Part shown: piece by piece, positions 16,975 to 25,390 of the stretch
Layout of the letters: the number at the start of each line of letters is the position of its first letter
How positions within the stretch are numbered: position 1 is the first letter of the stretch
Assembly (NCBI GenBank): GCA_910579425.1
Contig: CAJTVL010000006.1
Span: 34,604 to 98,603, forward strand
From: an uncultured Lachnospiraceae bacterium
Lineage (GTDB): Bacteria > Bacillota > Clostridia > Lachnospirales > Lachnospiraceae
DNA length: 64,000 nt
Direction: 5' to 3'
The notes under the pieces: generated by a model
What the model was told of the DNA's origin: nothing
What the model saw: the letters and a program-made list of their open reading frames with translations, nothing else
Database searches by the model: none
Program-made: the position numbers and the translations under genes

Positions 16975-18654
16975 ATGAAAGCGAAGAGAAAGTATAAGCC
17001 GGGATGGGATGAAATCCTGGGGATAGCGCTGCTGCTGTTATCTGCCGGCCTTTTGACGGTATCCGTATTTTTGTGCTTTAGCGACGACATCTGGTATGAC
17101 GAACTGTTCACCATGGGACTGGCAAGCCAGCCCTTTGGTGAACTTATTTCTATTACCGCAAGGGATGTGCATCCGCCGCTGTATTATGTCATTGTAAAAC
17201 TGTTTCTTATATTTTTCCGGGGGTTGGGGGCAGACCGGTGGGGGGCGGCATTTGTGTCCGGCTCCGGGCAGGCGGCAGGGCCGTTCACTTTGGTGGCAGC
17301 GGCCAAGCTGGCTTCGGTACTGCCCTTTTTCCTGTGCCTTCTCTATGGAGCAGGGAAGGTGCGCAGGCATTTTGGGCTTCTGGCCGCAGGGCTTTTTGGA
17401 TTTCTGCTTCTTGCCATGCCGCAGCTTGGGGGCTATACCGTGGAGATGCGGATGTATGGCTACGCTCTGTTTTTTGTGACCGCCGGGATGCTTCATGCCT
17501 TTGAGCTGGATTTGGATGCCGTATGGGATACAAAGCGCTTGGCCGGATGCGGCAAAGAGGAAGCGGATGAGATGCCCGGGCAAAAAAGGAAAAATGTACT
17601 CAACTGGACGGCGCTTACCCTTTATGCCCTGGGAGCCTGCTATACGCACTATTTTGCCTGTGTGGCAATGGTGATGGTCTATGGATTTCTTTTTCTGTCC
17701 TTATGGAAAAAAGGAGGGCTGAAAGCGGGATGGAAAGCCTTTCTCACCAGCGGCTGTCTCTGCGCCCTGGCCTACCTGCCCTGGCTTGTGGGAGCGGTAG
17801 GAGGGCAGGTAGGTCAGGTGGAGGAAAATTACTGGATTCAGCCTGTTACCTGGCGTACTCTGGGAGGGTGCGTGAAATTTCTGTTTCAGCCCGCTTTTTC
17901 CAGCGAAAAGATAAACCTGGTGCTGGCAGTGGTTCTGTTTGCGATCTGTGCCGTACTGATGGGGCAGGCCCTTTTGAGAATCGGAAGGGACGGGGCGAAT
18001 CCGTTTGCGGCAGGATGTATGGGAGTCCTGGCAGGAATTGTTGTTTTCGGCTTTGCGGCCTCTCTTGTTCTGCGTCCCATTTTTGTGTATCGGTATATGC
18101 TGCCGGCTATGGGGCTTTTTTGGCTGGCTTTCGCCATCCTTCTCTCGCGGCTGAAGGAGAAAAAGATAGTTTTCTTTCCGGTTTTCTTTCTGCTGCTTTT
18201 GGTTGGGCTTAGAAATTACAGGGCTTTTTACGGCGAGGAAATGTGGAAAAAAGTCCGGATGGCGCAGGTGCAGGAGGCCTTTTCCCAGATCGGAAGGGAA
18301 GATGCCCTGGTGTTTAATTTTGACCAGGCCCAGGCGGTGGTTTCCTTTTATCTGCCCAATGAGACTTATCTCTGGTACGGAGAGCCGGAGGAATTGATCA
18401 CGGAAATGTATCCTCAGAACCATCCGCTGGTGGAGGGAGAGTTTTCCGACGAGGCGGGCTTTGAGGCTTTGAAGGGGCTTCTCGGGGAGTATGAGAGGGT
18501 ATGGTTTCTCGGAAGCGGCAATGCCAGGGACGAGATTATTGAAAAATGGGGAAAGACCGGTATAGAGGCACAGGAGCAGGACAGCGTTATGTTGGAGAGG
18601 TATTGGTTTAATCTTTATCAATTGGAAATGAAGGAACAGGGACAAAGAGAATAA
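16975..18654 (+). CDS. GT-C type membrane glycosyltransferase (PMT/ArnT-like)
   Basis: A 559-residue polytopic protein with about 11-12 membrane segments. The first outer loop carries the GT-C signature: an acidic motif DDIWYDELFTMG and, further on, DVHPPLYYVIVK, typical of transferases using polyprenyl-phosphate sugars, as in the PMT/ArnT superfamily. The C-terminal ~120 residues form a soluble domain. It probably glycosylates cell-surface material; donor and acceptor are unknown. It begins 4 bases after thrS with no clear ribosome site of its own, so it is likely co-translated. Confidence 0.8.
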   Translation: MKAKRKYKPGWDEILGIALLLLSAGLLTVSVFLCFSDDIWYDELFTMGLASQPFGELISITARDVHPPLYYVIVKLFLIFFRGLGADRWGAAFVSGSGQAAGPFTLVAAAKLASVLPFFLCLLYGAGKVRRHFGLLAAGLFGFLLLAMPQLGGYTVEMRMYGYALFFVTAGMLHAFELDLDAVWDTKRLAGCGKEEADEMPGQKRKNVLNWTALTLYALGACYTHYFACVAMVMVYGFLFLSLWKKGGLKAGWKAFLTSGCLCALAYLPWLVGAVGGQVGQVEENYWIQPVTWRTLGGCVKFLFQPAFSSEKINLVLAVVLFAICAVLMGQALLRIGRDGANPFAAGCMGVLAGIVVFGFAASLVLRPIFVYRYMLPAMGLFWLAFAILLSRLKEKKIVFFPVFFLLLLVGLRNYRAFYGEEMWKKVRMAQVQEAFSQIGREDALVFNFDQAQAVVSFYLPNETYLWYGEPEELITEMYPQNHPLVEGEFSDEAGFEALKGLLGEYERVWFLGSGNARDEIIEKWGKTGIEAQEQDSVMLERYWFNLYQLEMKEQGQRE

Positions 18655-18746
18655 TTTGCCGTGAAATTTTTTGAATTGAGTCTGAATAAACCCTCAGCAA
18701 ATGAGTCATACTGATAAAGAAAAGCAGATATAAAGGAGGTATGGCA

Positions 18747-19061
18747 ATGGCTGAATTAAAGTGTGCGGTGGATAATTGTGCTTATAACAGAAGCGAGTGC
18801 TGCTGTAAGGGTGATATTATGGTGGGCGGAAAGCGGGCCTGCTGTGAGGATGAGACCTGCTGCGAGAGCTTTGCACAGGCAGGAAAGGATCGCTTCACCA
18901 GCGCAATCGAGCATCCCAGTAGGATTATCAGTATCGACTGTGAGGCGGCAAACTGTATGTATAACAGCAATTACAAGTGTACGGCAGAGCATGTGGACAT
19001 CAGGGGCTGCGGCGCCTGCGACTGCAGAGAGACTGCCTGCGCGACCTTTGCGGAGAGATAA
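18747..19061 (+). CDS. Cys-rich protein with two DUF1540 domains
   Basis: A 104-residue protein with 16 cysteines arranged as two similar halves: CAVDNCAYN...CCCKG...CCEDETCCESF and CEAANCMYN...CTAEHV...CGACDCRETACATF. This is the DUF1540 pattern, probably metal-binding, frequent in clostridia and often duplicated. I chose the second of two nearby ATG codons (18747) because AAAGGAGGT ends 6 bases before it; the ATG at 18741 would be too close. It is monogenic and followed by a strong hairpin. Function unknown. Confidence 0.85.
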   Translation: MAELKCAVDNCAYNRSECCCKGDIMVGGKRACCEDETCCESFAQAGKDRFTSAIEHPSRIISIDCEAANCMYNSNYKCTAEHVDIRGCGACDCRETACATFAER

Positions 19062-19096
19062 AATTCCGGTTTTTTGTTAAAAAGGTGAAATTAGCG

Positions 19097-19158
19097 GGGC
19101 GTAAGCCGATCAGAGACGGCTTACGTCCTTTATCGGCAGGGGAGACATCCCCCTTTTT
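19097..19158 (+). terminator. Double hairpin terminator after the DUF1540 gene
   Basis: First hairpin: GGGCGTAAGCCG (19097-19108) with CGGCTTACGTCC (19117-19128), 12 pairs with one G-U. Second: GGGG (19139-19142) with CCCC (19149-19152), followed by CTTTTT. The first arm sequence recurs at 39804-39869. Confidence 0.6.
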
Positions 19159-19180
19159 CCTGATATTTGGATAGCCCCTC

Positions 19181-19209
19181 TTGAACTATGCCTTTTTTTG
19201 TGTTTAAAT
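19181..19209 (+). promoter_or_regulatory. Sigma-A promoter for the lipoprotein gene
   Basis: TTGAAC (19181-19186), 17-base spacer, TTAAAT (19204-19209). The leader of ~105 bases contains a small perfect hairpin GAAATC-AAA-GATTTC (19252-19266). Confidence 0.5.
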
Positions 19210-19318
19210 AGAAGTCGGCGGGCTTTCCGCACAAAAGTAGAAGGATAGTGTGAAATCAAAGATTTCGCCATCTTGATTTGTACGCCTGCCAAGGCGGGCA
19301 GATGGGAGTTAGGATCAG

Positions 19319-19951
19319 ATGAAAAAGAAAATATTGTTTTTGGCATCTATGGCAATGCTTTTGACTGGTTGTCAGGAGAAGGTGATTACCGTAGCCGGGC
19401 TTCAGTCAGAGGATGGGCAGGAGACTACATACATAGAAATGAAAGAATTTCAGATCAAAGAACCGCAGACAGACAGCGGCAGGGAGGAAGTAAGCTGCTG
19501 CGCGGTGCTTATTCCCACCGGGTATTATGAATCGGAAGAAATCCCGGGAATGTATATCCATGAGAGGAGCCCCCTGGATTCTTCTAATATATATTATACG
19601 GTGTCGGAGGGCAGCGGCGAGGGCAGAGTATCTGACGCACTCACCGAAGAGAGCTATCAGGAACTGGTGGAGGAAGCCTATCAGGAGAGCGGTCAGGAGG
19701 TTTCGGTTGAGATCGAATCCTTTGAGCGTATTGATATGGAAGGGGTGCCGGGATACAAGGTACGCAGCAGCAGTGAAATTGACAGTGAAAAGATGCAGCA
19801 GCTTACCTATATGATTTTGGGGGAGGATACCTATACGATTACCTACAGCCAGATGAGCGACGATGAGCTTATGGCGGATTTTGAGATTTCCGACGGGGAG
19901 ATTCGCCTTGTACGGGAAGAGGAAGTGAGTCTGGCGCAAAATGAAGGCTGA
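19319..19951 (+). CDS. Putative lipoprotein
   Basis: A 210-residue secreted protein with a lipoprotein signal peptide: KKK, a hydrophobic run and the lipobox LLTGC (cysteine at residue 18). The mature part is acidic with no membrane segment and includes ESFERIDMEGVPGYKVRSS and a YTITYSQMSDDELMADF segment, resembling small secreted domains that monitor or bind at the cell surface. No named family recognised. The ribosome site is weak (GGGAG about 12 bases away). It stands alone between two promoters. Confidence 0.8.
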   Translation: MKKKILFLASMAMLLTGCQEKVITVAGLQSEDGQETTYIEMKEFQIKEPQTDSGREEVSCCAVLIPTGYYESEEIPGMYIHERSPLDSSNIYYTVSEGSGEGRVSDALTEESYQELVEEAYQESGQEVSVEIESFERIDMEGVPGYKVRSSSEIDSEKMQQLTYMILGEDTYTITYSQMSDDELMADFEISDGEIRLVREEEVSLAQNEG

Positions 19952-20016
19952 ACGGCCGCTGCCGGTATAAAAATGCGGAGCCGGAGTGAAAAGCAGGAAA
20001 AAAATAAAAACAGGTA

Positions 20017-20045
20017 TTGACAATTGCGCACTGCAGCTATATGAT
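20017..20045 (+). promoter_or_regulatory. Strong sigma-A promoter of the infC operon
   Basis: Perfect TTGACA (20017-20022), 17-base spacer, TATGAT (20040-20045). Transcription would begin near 20052, giving a leader of about 290 bases before infC. Confidence 0.8.
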
Positions 20046-20051
20046 AAGTGA

Positions 20052-20343
20052 GTATGCGGTTGATGCCGACAAAACAAGCAGAGTATCCACTCTCACCCTG
20101 TGGCGATTGGGCTTACAGGCGTTCATATTCCGAAAATAAACCACAGCAGCGCCATGGAATAGATTGGGAAAGGGCGCGCAGAATGGGAAGATTTGCTATT
20201 TCTGTCCGGGGGATGCCGGAGGCAGGAAGAGTTCGGAGAGATTTTATGAGTGGATAGTTCATTGCTATCCATTTTTTGTTGAGTCAGAATCGGGATAGAT
20301 TTGTTTGCAGGCATTGATGATATTATGTAGGGAGGTTACAGCC
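20052..20343 (+). ncRNA. L20-type leader with transcription attenuator
   Basis: The 5' leader of infC-rpmI-rplT. In Firmicutes this leader binds ribosomal protein L20 and controls termination. Directly seen: a terminator hairpin near its 3' end, and an upstream segment TATCCACTC (20084-20092) that is an exact complement of GAGTGGATA (20248-20256), which includes the 5' arm of that terminator. Formation of the long-range pairing would open the terminator. I could not align the L20-binding core by eye. Confidence 0.7.
20249..20278 (+). terminator. Attenuator terminator in the infC leader
   Basis: AGTGGATAG (20249-20257), 7-base loop, CTATCCATT (20265-20273), 9 pairs including one G-U, running directly into a T tract ending at 20277. 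Confidence 0.75.
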
Positions 20344-20850
20344 ATTAGCGATTTATTCATTAACGAACAGATTAGGGACAGAGAAGTACGTGTGATCGGA
20401 GAGAACGGGGAGCAGCTTGGGATCATGTCGTCCCGGGAGGCGCTGCAGAAAGCCGAGGAAGCAGGGGTTGACCTTGTTAAGATTGCACCCACAGCCAAGC
20501 CGCCGGTATGTAAGCTGGTGGATTACGGCAAGTTTAAGTACGAACAGACACGTAAGGAGAAGGAAGCAAAGAAAAAGCAGAGAATAATTGAAATCAAGGA
20601 AATCCGCCTTTCTCCCAACATCGACACCAACGATCTCAACACCAAGGTAAATGCGGCAAGGAAATTTCTTTCCAAAGGGGACAGGGTGAAAATTACCTTA
20701 AGATTCCGCGGCCGTGAGATGACCCATATGGCCAACAGCAAGCATATTCTGGACGATTTTGCCCAGGCATTGTCCGATATATGTGTGGTTGAGAAGCCGC
20801 CCAAGGTGGAAGGAAGAAGTATGACCATGTTTTTAACTGAAAAGCGTTAG
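20344..20850 (+). CDS. infC: Translation initiation factor IF-3
   Basis: A 168-residue IF-3, which keeps ribosomal subunits apart and checks the start codon and initiator tRNA. The N-domain begins ISDLFINEQIRDREVRVIG and the C-domain includes IKEIRLSPNIDTND and VKITLRFRGREMTH. The start is the non-standard ATT at 20344, 7 bases after GGGAGGT; the frame continues upstream to a TTG without a ribosome site, and that extension does not resemble IF-3. An ATT start on infC is known in E. coli, where IF-3 represses its own translation. First gene of the operon behind the attenuator. Confidence 0.95.
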   Translation: MSDLFINEQIRDREVRVIGENGEQLGIMSSREALQKAEEAGVDLVKIAPTAKPPVCKLVDYGKFKYEQTRKEKEAKKKQRIIEIKEIRLSPNIDTNDLNTKVNAARKFLSKGDRVKITLRFRGREMTHMANSKHILDDFAQALSDICVVEKPPKVEGRSMTMFLTEKR

Positions 20851-20926
20851 CCTGCCAGTTAAAATAGAGAGACGGGGAGGTTTTGCCCGTCGGCAGAAAA
20901 TTATGAATATACAGGAGGAAACAGTT

Positions 20927-21124
20927 ATGCCTAAAATGAAAACCAAAAGTTCTGCTGCAAAGCGTTTTAAAGCTACAGGTACAGGTAAATTAAAGAGAAG
21001 CAAAGCTTACAAGAGCCATATCTTAACCAAAAAGTCTCCCAAGAGAAAGAGAAACCTAAGGCAGTCTGCAATCACGGACAAGACAAATGTGAAAAACATG
21101 AAAAAGGTATTGCCTTATTTATAG
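20927..21124 (+). CDS. rpmI: Ribosomal protein L35
   Basis: A 65-residue basic protein of the large subunit (start MPKMKTKSSAAKRFK, then HILTKKSPKRKRNLR). AGGAGG lies 8 bases before the ATG at 20927; the upstream in-frame ATG at 20903 would give a non-family extension. Second gene of the operon. Confidence 0.98.
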   Translation: MPKMKTKSSAAKRFKATGTGKLKRSKAYKSHILTKKSPKRKRNLRQSAITDKTNVKNMKKVLPYL

Positions 21125-21171
21125 GATGTAGTTTGGTAAAGGATCATAGATTGATAAGGAGGACGTAAGAC

Positions 21172-21528
21172 ATGGCAAGAATTAAAGGCGGTATGAACGC
21201 CAGAAGAAAACATAACAGAGTATTAAAGCTTGCAAAGGGCTACAGAGGAGCCAGGAGCAAACAGTATAGAGTGGCGAAGCAGTCGGTGATGCGAGCCCTT
21301 GCAACATCCTATGCAGGCCGTAAGGAGAGAAAGCGTCAGTTCAGAAGGCTTTGGATTGCACGTATCAATGCGGCAGCAAGACTCAACGGATTATCCTACA
21401 GCAAGTTTATGTATGGACTTAAGCTGGCTGATGTGGAAATCAACAGAAAGATGCTTGCTGAAATGGCGGTGAATGATGCGGAAGGCTTTAAGGCATTAGC
21501 CGAGATCGCCAAGAGCAAGGTTGCATAA
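21172..21528 (+). CDS. rplT: Ribosomal protein L20
   Basis: A 118-residue large-subunit assembly protein (start MARIKGGMNARRKHNRVLKL, with GRKERKRQFRRLWIARINAA). AGGAGG precedes the ATG. Known to autoregulate this operon in Firmicutes through the infC leader. Last gene before a terminator. Confidence 0.98.
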   Translation: MARIKGGMNARRKHNRVLKLAKGYRGARSKQYRVAKQSVMRALATSYAGRKERKRQFRRLWIARINAAARLNGLSYSKFMYGLKLADVEINRKMLAEMAVNDAEGFKALAEIAKSKVA

Positions 21529-21552
21529 GAAGCGGTATTTCAAACGAATGAG

Positions 21553-21587
21553 ACGGTATGGCCCCGGAAGGAGTCGTACCGTTTTTT
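21553..21587 (+). terminator. Intrinsic terminator of the infC operon
   Basis: ACGGTATG (21553-21560) pairs with CGTACCGT (21575-21582), 8 pairs with one G-U, 14-base loop, then a T run to 21587. Confidence 0.8.
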
Positions 21588-21591
21588 GGCA

Positions 21592-21620
21592 TTGCACAAG
21601 CTTTGAGGATATGTTAAAGT
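21592..21620 (+). promoter_or_regulatory. Sigma-A promoter for pepD
   Basis: TTGCAC (21592-21597), 17-base spacer, TAAAGT (21615-21620), 34 bases before the pepD start. Confidence 0.6.
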
Positions 21621-21654
21621 TGTTAAATGATGGAAATTAGCAGGAGGTTTGAAT

Positions 21655-23133
21655 ATGTTTAGGGAATTAGAACCGGCAAAGGTGTTTGCTTTTTTTGAGG
21701 AAATCTGTGGGATTCCCCATGGATCCGGGAATACGCAGCAGATCAGCAATTATCTGGTATCCTTTGCCAGAGAACGAAATCTGGAGAGTTATCAGGATGT
21801 GCTTGGAAATGTGATTATCATCAAGGAGGCGGCCCCCGGCTATGAGGATCACGAGCCGGTGATCCTTCAGGGACATATGGATATGGTGGCGGTGAAGGAA
21901 CCGGAATGTGCCCTGGACATGCAAAAGGAGGGGCTTGAGCTGGACGCGGAGGGCGACTGGCTCTTTGCAAAGGGTACTAGCCTGGGCGGAGACGACGGGA
22001 TCGCCCTGGCCTACGGACTGGCTCTGCTTGACGGAGCCTACAGACATCCTCGGATAGAACTGGTGTTTACGGTTGATGAGGAAGTGGGCATGGACGGAGC
22101 CAGGGCGCTTGTGGTCTCCCCTCTTAAGGGCAGACGCCTGATTAATCTTGACTCGGAGGATGAGGGGATTTTCCTTTCCGGCTGCGCCGGGGGAGCCAGG
22201 GTGAATATGACCCTTTCTTTTGAGCGCAAACTAAAGCAGGGCGCGCTTTGCCGGATCAGCGTGGGCGGCTTAAGGGGCGGACATTCCGGCGGAGAAATAC
22301 ACAAGGAGCGTGGGAATGCAATCTGTATCCTGGGCAGGGTTCTTGCCCGGCTGGAGGAAAAGCTGGATCTGTGTCTTGACGGTCTGGAAGGCGGAGTCGC
22401 CGATAATGCAATACCGGTTTTTGCGGCCGCAGAACTTCTGGTCACAGGCCGCTCGGACAGGGAGGGCGAAAAGGACCCCCTGTCCCTGGAAGAGTGCCGG
22501 GAGATCGTGTCTCAGATCTGTGCGGAGACAAATGCCATGCTGAGAGGAGAACTGGCGGATAAAGATGAGGGAATCAAGATTGAGGCGGCGTTTCGGGATA
22601 CAGGAAAAGGCGAGGTAATAGGCGAGGCGCTGAGCAAGAGAGTCATCGACCTGCTCAATACCCTTCCCTATGGCGTACAGGCCATGAGCAGCGCTATGCC
22701 TGGGCTGGTGGAAACCTCTCTGAATCCGGGACTGCTTCGTATGACTGATGAAAAGATTAAAATCGGCATTTCCGTGCGGAGCTCTGTTGACAGTGCAAAA
22801 GACGCTCTCGTAGGAAAGCTCAGGAGTCTGGCGAATCTGGCAGGGGCAGGGACTGAGGTGACAGGGGATTATCCGGGCTGGACCTACCGGAAGGAATCGC
22901 CCCTTCGGGATAAAATGGTGGAAGTATACAGGGAAATGTATCATAAAGAGCCTGTGGTGGAGGCGATCCATGCGGGCGTGGAATGCGGGCTTTTGGCCCA
23001 CAAGATACCGGGGCTTGACTGTGTGTCCATCGGCCCGGATATGAAGGACATCCATACAGCCAAAGAGAAGCTGAGCATTCCTTCTGTGGAAAGAATGTGG
23101 GAGTATCTCTTAAAGGTTCTGGAGGCGCTGTAA
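21655..23133 (+). CDS. pepD: Aminoacyl-histidine dipeptidase (M20 peptidase)
   Basis: A 492-residue cytosolic metallopeptidase that splits dipeptides such as Xaa-His. M20 features are seen in order: FEEICGIPHGSGN near the N-terminus, QGHMDMV with a metal-binding His-x-Asp, SLGGDDGIALAYGL with the bridging Asp, FTVDEEVGMDGA with the catalytic Glu pair, and a final H in AIHAGVECGLL. The ATG at 21655 is 7 bases after AGGAGG; an in-frame TTG two codons earlier is too close. It has its own promoter; the next gene follows in 27 bases. Confidence 0.95.
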   Translation: MFRELEPAKVFAFFEEICGIPHGSGNTQQISNYLVSFARERNLESYQDVLGNVIIIKEAAPGYEDHEPVILQGHMDMVAVKEPECALDMQKEGLELDAEGDWLFAKGTSLGGDDGIALAYGLALLDGAYRHPRIELVFTVDEEVGMDGARALVVSPLKGRRLINLDSEDEGIFLSGCAGGARVNMTLSFERKLKQGALCRISVGGLRGGHSGGEIHKERGNAICILGRVLARLEEKLDLCLDGLEGGVADNAIPVFAAAELLVTGRSDREGEKDPLSLEECREIVSQICAETNAMLRGELADKDEGIKIEAAFRDTGKGEVIGEALSKRVIDLLNTLPYGVQAMSSAMPGLVETSLNPGLLRMTDEKIKIGISVRSSVDSAKDALVGKLRSLANLAGAGTEVTGDYPGWTYRKESPLRDKMVEVYREMYHKEPVVEAIHAGVECGLLAHKIPGLDCVSIGPDMKDIHTAKEKLSIPSVERMWEYLLKVLEAL

Positions 23134-23160
23134 AAGGCGGGAAGAGAAAAGAGGCATAGC

Positions 23161-24393
23161 ATGAATTTGAACAGAAAAAACATAGGAAAAATCAGAGGCT
23201 TGATCCTTTTTACGGCCTTAATGGTATTAGGGCTCATGAAATTTGATCTGCTCTGCAGCATGGTGGTGTTTTTGGTGGGAATCCTGCGGCCCTTTATCGT
23301 AGGAGGAATGATTGCGTTTGTCATTAATATTCCCATGAGCTTTTTCGAAAGGATTTTCTTCGGAAAAGAAAAGGAGAAGGCAAAGCCGAACAAAATCCTT
23401 TTAAAGGGAAGCAGGGGGATCAGCCTGATTATGGCTTATCTGGCAGTGGTTCTGGTAATTACGCTGGTGATTGTGACCGTGATCCCGCAGCTTGCAGGGA
23501 CCATCCGGGTACTGACGAACAAGATACCGGCCTTTTGGGATCGGATGATCGGAGAACTCGAGGTGATTTTTGCAGCCAATCCAGCATTGATAGAGCTGCT
23601 GGGCAATTATGAGGAGCTGGAGATTGACTGGAAATCACTGTTCAACACTGTGGTAAGCTTTCTGCAAAACGGTGTGGGGAGTGTGCTGGGCTCCACCTTT
23701 TCCGTAGCAAGCAGCATTATCAGCAGTACCGTCAACTTCTTTATCTCCCTGATTTTCTCCGTCTATATTCTGGTTCAGAAGGAAAAGCTGGGGAATCAGT
23801 TTGACAGGGTGCTGAAAGCTTATACCAGCCATAAGGTATACAAAAGCACACGCAGGGTACTTTCTCTTTTACACCGGAATTTCGGCAATTTTATCACGGG
23901 ACAGTGTACGGAAGCAGTGATACTGGGACTGATGTTTGTGGTGTCCATGACCTTGCTTCGGTTTGACTATGCGGTGATGATCGGCGTTTTGATTGCCTTT
24001 ACCGCTCTGATTCCCATAGTGGGAGCTTTTATCGGCTGTTTTGTGGGAGCGTTTCTGATGCTGGTGGACGATCCTTTGAAGGCCTTCTGGTTCGTGGTTC
24101 TGTTTATTGTGCTCCAGCAGGTGGAAGGAAATCTGATTTACCCTCATGTGGTGGGAAATTCCGTGGGGCTTCCCTCCATTTGGGTGCTGGCGGCGGTTAC
24201 CGTAGGCGGCAGCCTGATGGGAGTGCTGGGGATGCTGATTTTTATCCCGCTGCTCTCAACGGTTTATGTACTGCTGCGGGAGGACGTGGACAAAAAGAAT
24301 CATGAGGGGCTCAGGGAGAAGGCGGCGGCTTCGCCCCCGCAGGCACCACCCGACCACCCTGTGAAAAGTAATCGGCAAATCCAAAAGGATTGA
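23161..24393 (+). CDS. AI-2E family membrane protein
   Basis: A 410-residue protein with about 8 membrane segments in the AI-2E/YdiK/UPF0118 arrangement: two N-terminal segments, a soluble region (~95-190), then C-terminal segments containing FGNFITGQCTEAVILG, GVLIAFTALIPIVGAFIG and VVGNSVGLPSIWVL, which are characteristic. Members include proposed autoinducer-2 exporters and ion antiporters, so the name does not prove substrate. The last ~35 residues are hydrophilic. Probably co-transcribed with pepD. Confidence 0.88.
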   Translation: MNLNRKNIGKIRGLILFTALMVLGLMKFDLLCSMVVFLVGILRPFIVGGMIAFVINIPMSFFERIFFGKEKEKAKPNKILLKGSRGISLIMAYLAVVLVITLVIVTVIPQLAGTIRVLTNKIPAFWDRMIGELEVIFAANPALIELLGNYEELEIDWKSLFNTVVSFLQNGVGSVLGSTFSVASSIISSTVNFFISLIFSVYILVQKEKLGNQFDRVLKAYTSHKVYKSTRRVLSLLHRNFGNFITGQCTEAVILGLMFVVSMTLLRFDYAVMIGVLIAFTALIPIVGAFIGCFVGAFLMLVDDPLKAFWFVVLFIVLQQVEGNLIYPHVVGNSVGLPSIWVLAAVTVGGSLMGVLGMLIFIPLLSTVYVLLREDVDKKNHEGLREKAAASPPQAPPDHPVKSNRQIQKD

Positions 24394-24418
24394 TAACTCC
24401 CGGAATTTATGGTAGTAT
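24390..24418 (+). promoter_or_regulatory. Probable promoter for pyrE
   Basis: TTGATA (24390-24395), 17-base spacer, TAGTAT (24413-24418). The -35 overlaps the stop of the preceding gene. Confidence 0.45.
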
Positions 24419-24465
24419 GATACTTGCAGGCGTATTTGACCACAGAGCAGAAATGAGGTATAAAA

Positions 24466-25140
24466 ATGGAAAGCTATAAGCAGGAATTTATAGAATTTAT
24501 GGTGGAGAGCCAGGTGCTGAAATTCGGTGAATTCACCCTGAAAAGCGGCAGAAAGTCTCCCTTTTTTATGAACGCGGGAGGGTATGTAACCGGAAGTCAG
24601 CTCCGCAGGCTGGGAGAGTATTACGCGAAGGCCATCCATAACGCCTACGGCATTGATTTTGACGTACTCTTCGGCCCCGCCTACAAGGGGATTCCGCTTG
24701 CGGTGGCCACGGCGATGGCGATCAGCGAGCTTTATGGCAGGGAAATACGTTACTGCTCCAACCGCAAGGAGGTGAAGGATCACGGAGATACGGGCATCCT
24801 TCTGGGCAGTAAGCTAAAGGACGGGGACAGGGTGGTGATTATTGAGGACGTGACCACCTCAGGCAAGTCCATTGAAGAAACCTTTCCTATAATCAGGGCG
24901 GCGGCAGATGTGGAGATCAGGGGACTTATGGTATCCTTAAACCGTATGGAAAGAGGACAGACGGATAAGAGCGCGCTGGAGGAAATCAGGGAAAAATACG
25001 GTTTTGAAACGGGCGCAATCGTTAATATGAAGGAAGTTGTGGAATACTTGTATCATAAACCCTGTCAGGGAAAGATTTATATAGATGATGAGATCAGGAA
25101 AGCATTGGAGGTCTATTACGGGCAGTACGGTGCAGACTGA
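24466..25140 (+). CDS. pyrE: Orotate phosphoribosyltransferase
   Basis: A 224-residue pyrimidine synthesis enzyme that joins orotate to PRPP. The type I phosphoribosyltransferase loop is VIIEDVTTSGKSIEE, and the N-terminal part includes FTLKSGRKSPFFMNAG and GPAYKGIPLA, typical of PyrE. GAGG lies before the ATG at 24466. No other pyrimidine gene is nearby, so it is separated from the main pyr operon. Confidence 0.96.
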   Translation: MESYKQEFIEFMVESQVLKFGEFTLKSGRKSPFFMNAGGYVTGSQLRRLGEYYAKAIHNAYGIDFDVLFGPAYKGIPLAVATAMAISELYGREIRYCSNRKEVKDHGDTGILLGSKLKDGDRVVIIEDVTTSGKSIEETFPIIRAAADVEIRGLMVSLNRMERGQTDKSALEEIREKYGFETGAIVNMKEVVEYLYHKPCQGKIYIDDEIRKALEVYYGQYGAD

Positions 25141-25165
25141 CAGGACAGAAAGGGCAGAGGTGGTT

Positions 25166-25318
25166 ATGGAAGAGAGAGTATACAAGATTATGAACGGCGC
25201 AGGCGCCATGAATATTGCGGTAGGCGTTGTGACTTTAGTGACGGGAATTGTGTGCGGAACCCTGCTTCTGATTGGCGGGGCCAAGCTGCTGGCCGGCAAG
25301 TCGAAGATTTTATTTTAA
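25166..25318 (+). CDS. Small membrane protein, 50 residues
   Basis: MEERVYKIMNGAGAMNIAVG, then a hydrophobic stretch (VVTLVTGIVCGTLLLIGGAKLL) long enough for one or two tight membrane segments, ending KSKILF. I chose the ATG at 25166 because the preceding bases (GCAGAGGTGG) can act as a ribosome site; the open frame extends upstream into pyrE. The compact pattern looks like a conserved Lachnospiraceae small protein, but I know no function. Confidence 0.65.
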   Translation: MEERVYKIMNGAGAMNIAVGVVTLVTGIVCGTLLLIGGAKLLAGKSKILF

Positions 25319-25390
25319 TGAGCTTTGGGATGGGAGGGCATTTCTGAAAAGGGATGCCTTTTGTCTCGTGGAAAAGAAAGAGGCTTGTAA

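Noticed and set aside
19200..19318. Riboswitch in the lipoprotein leader
   Set aside because: Contains small hairpins but no match to a riboswitch core I know.
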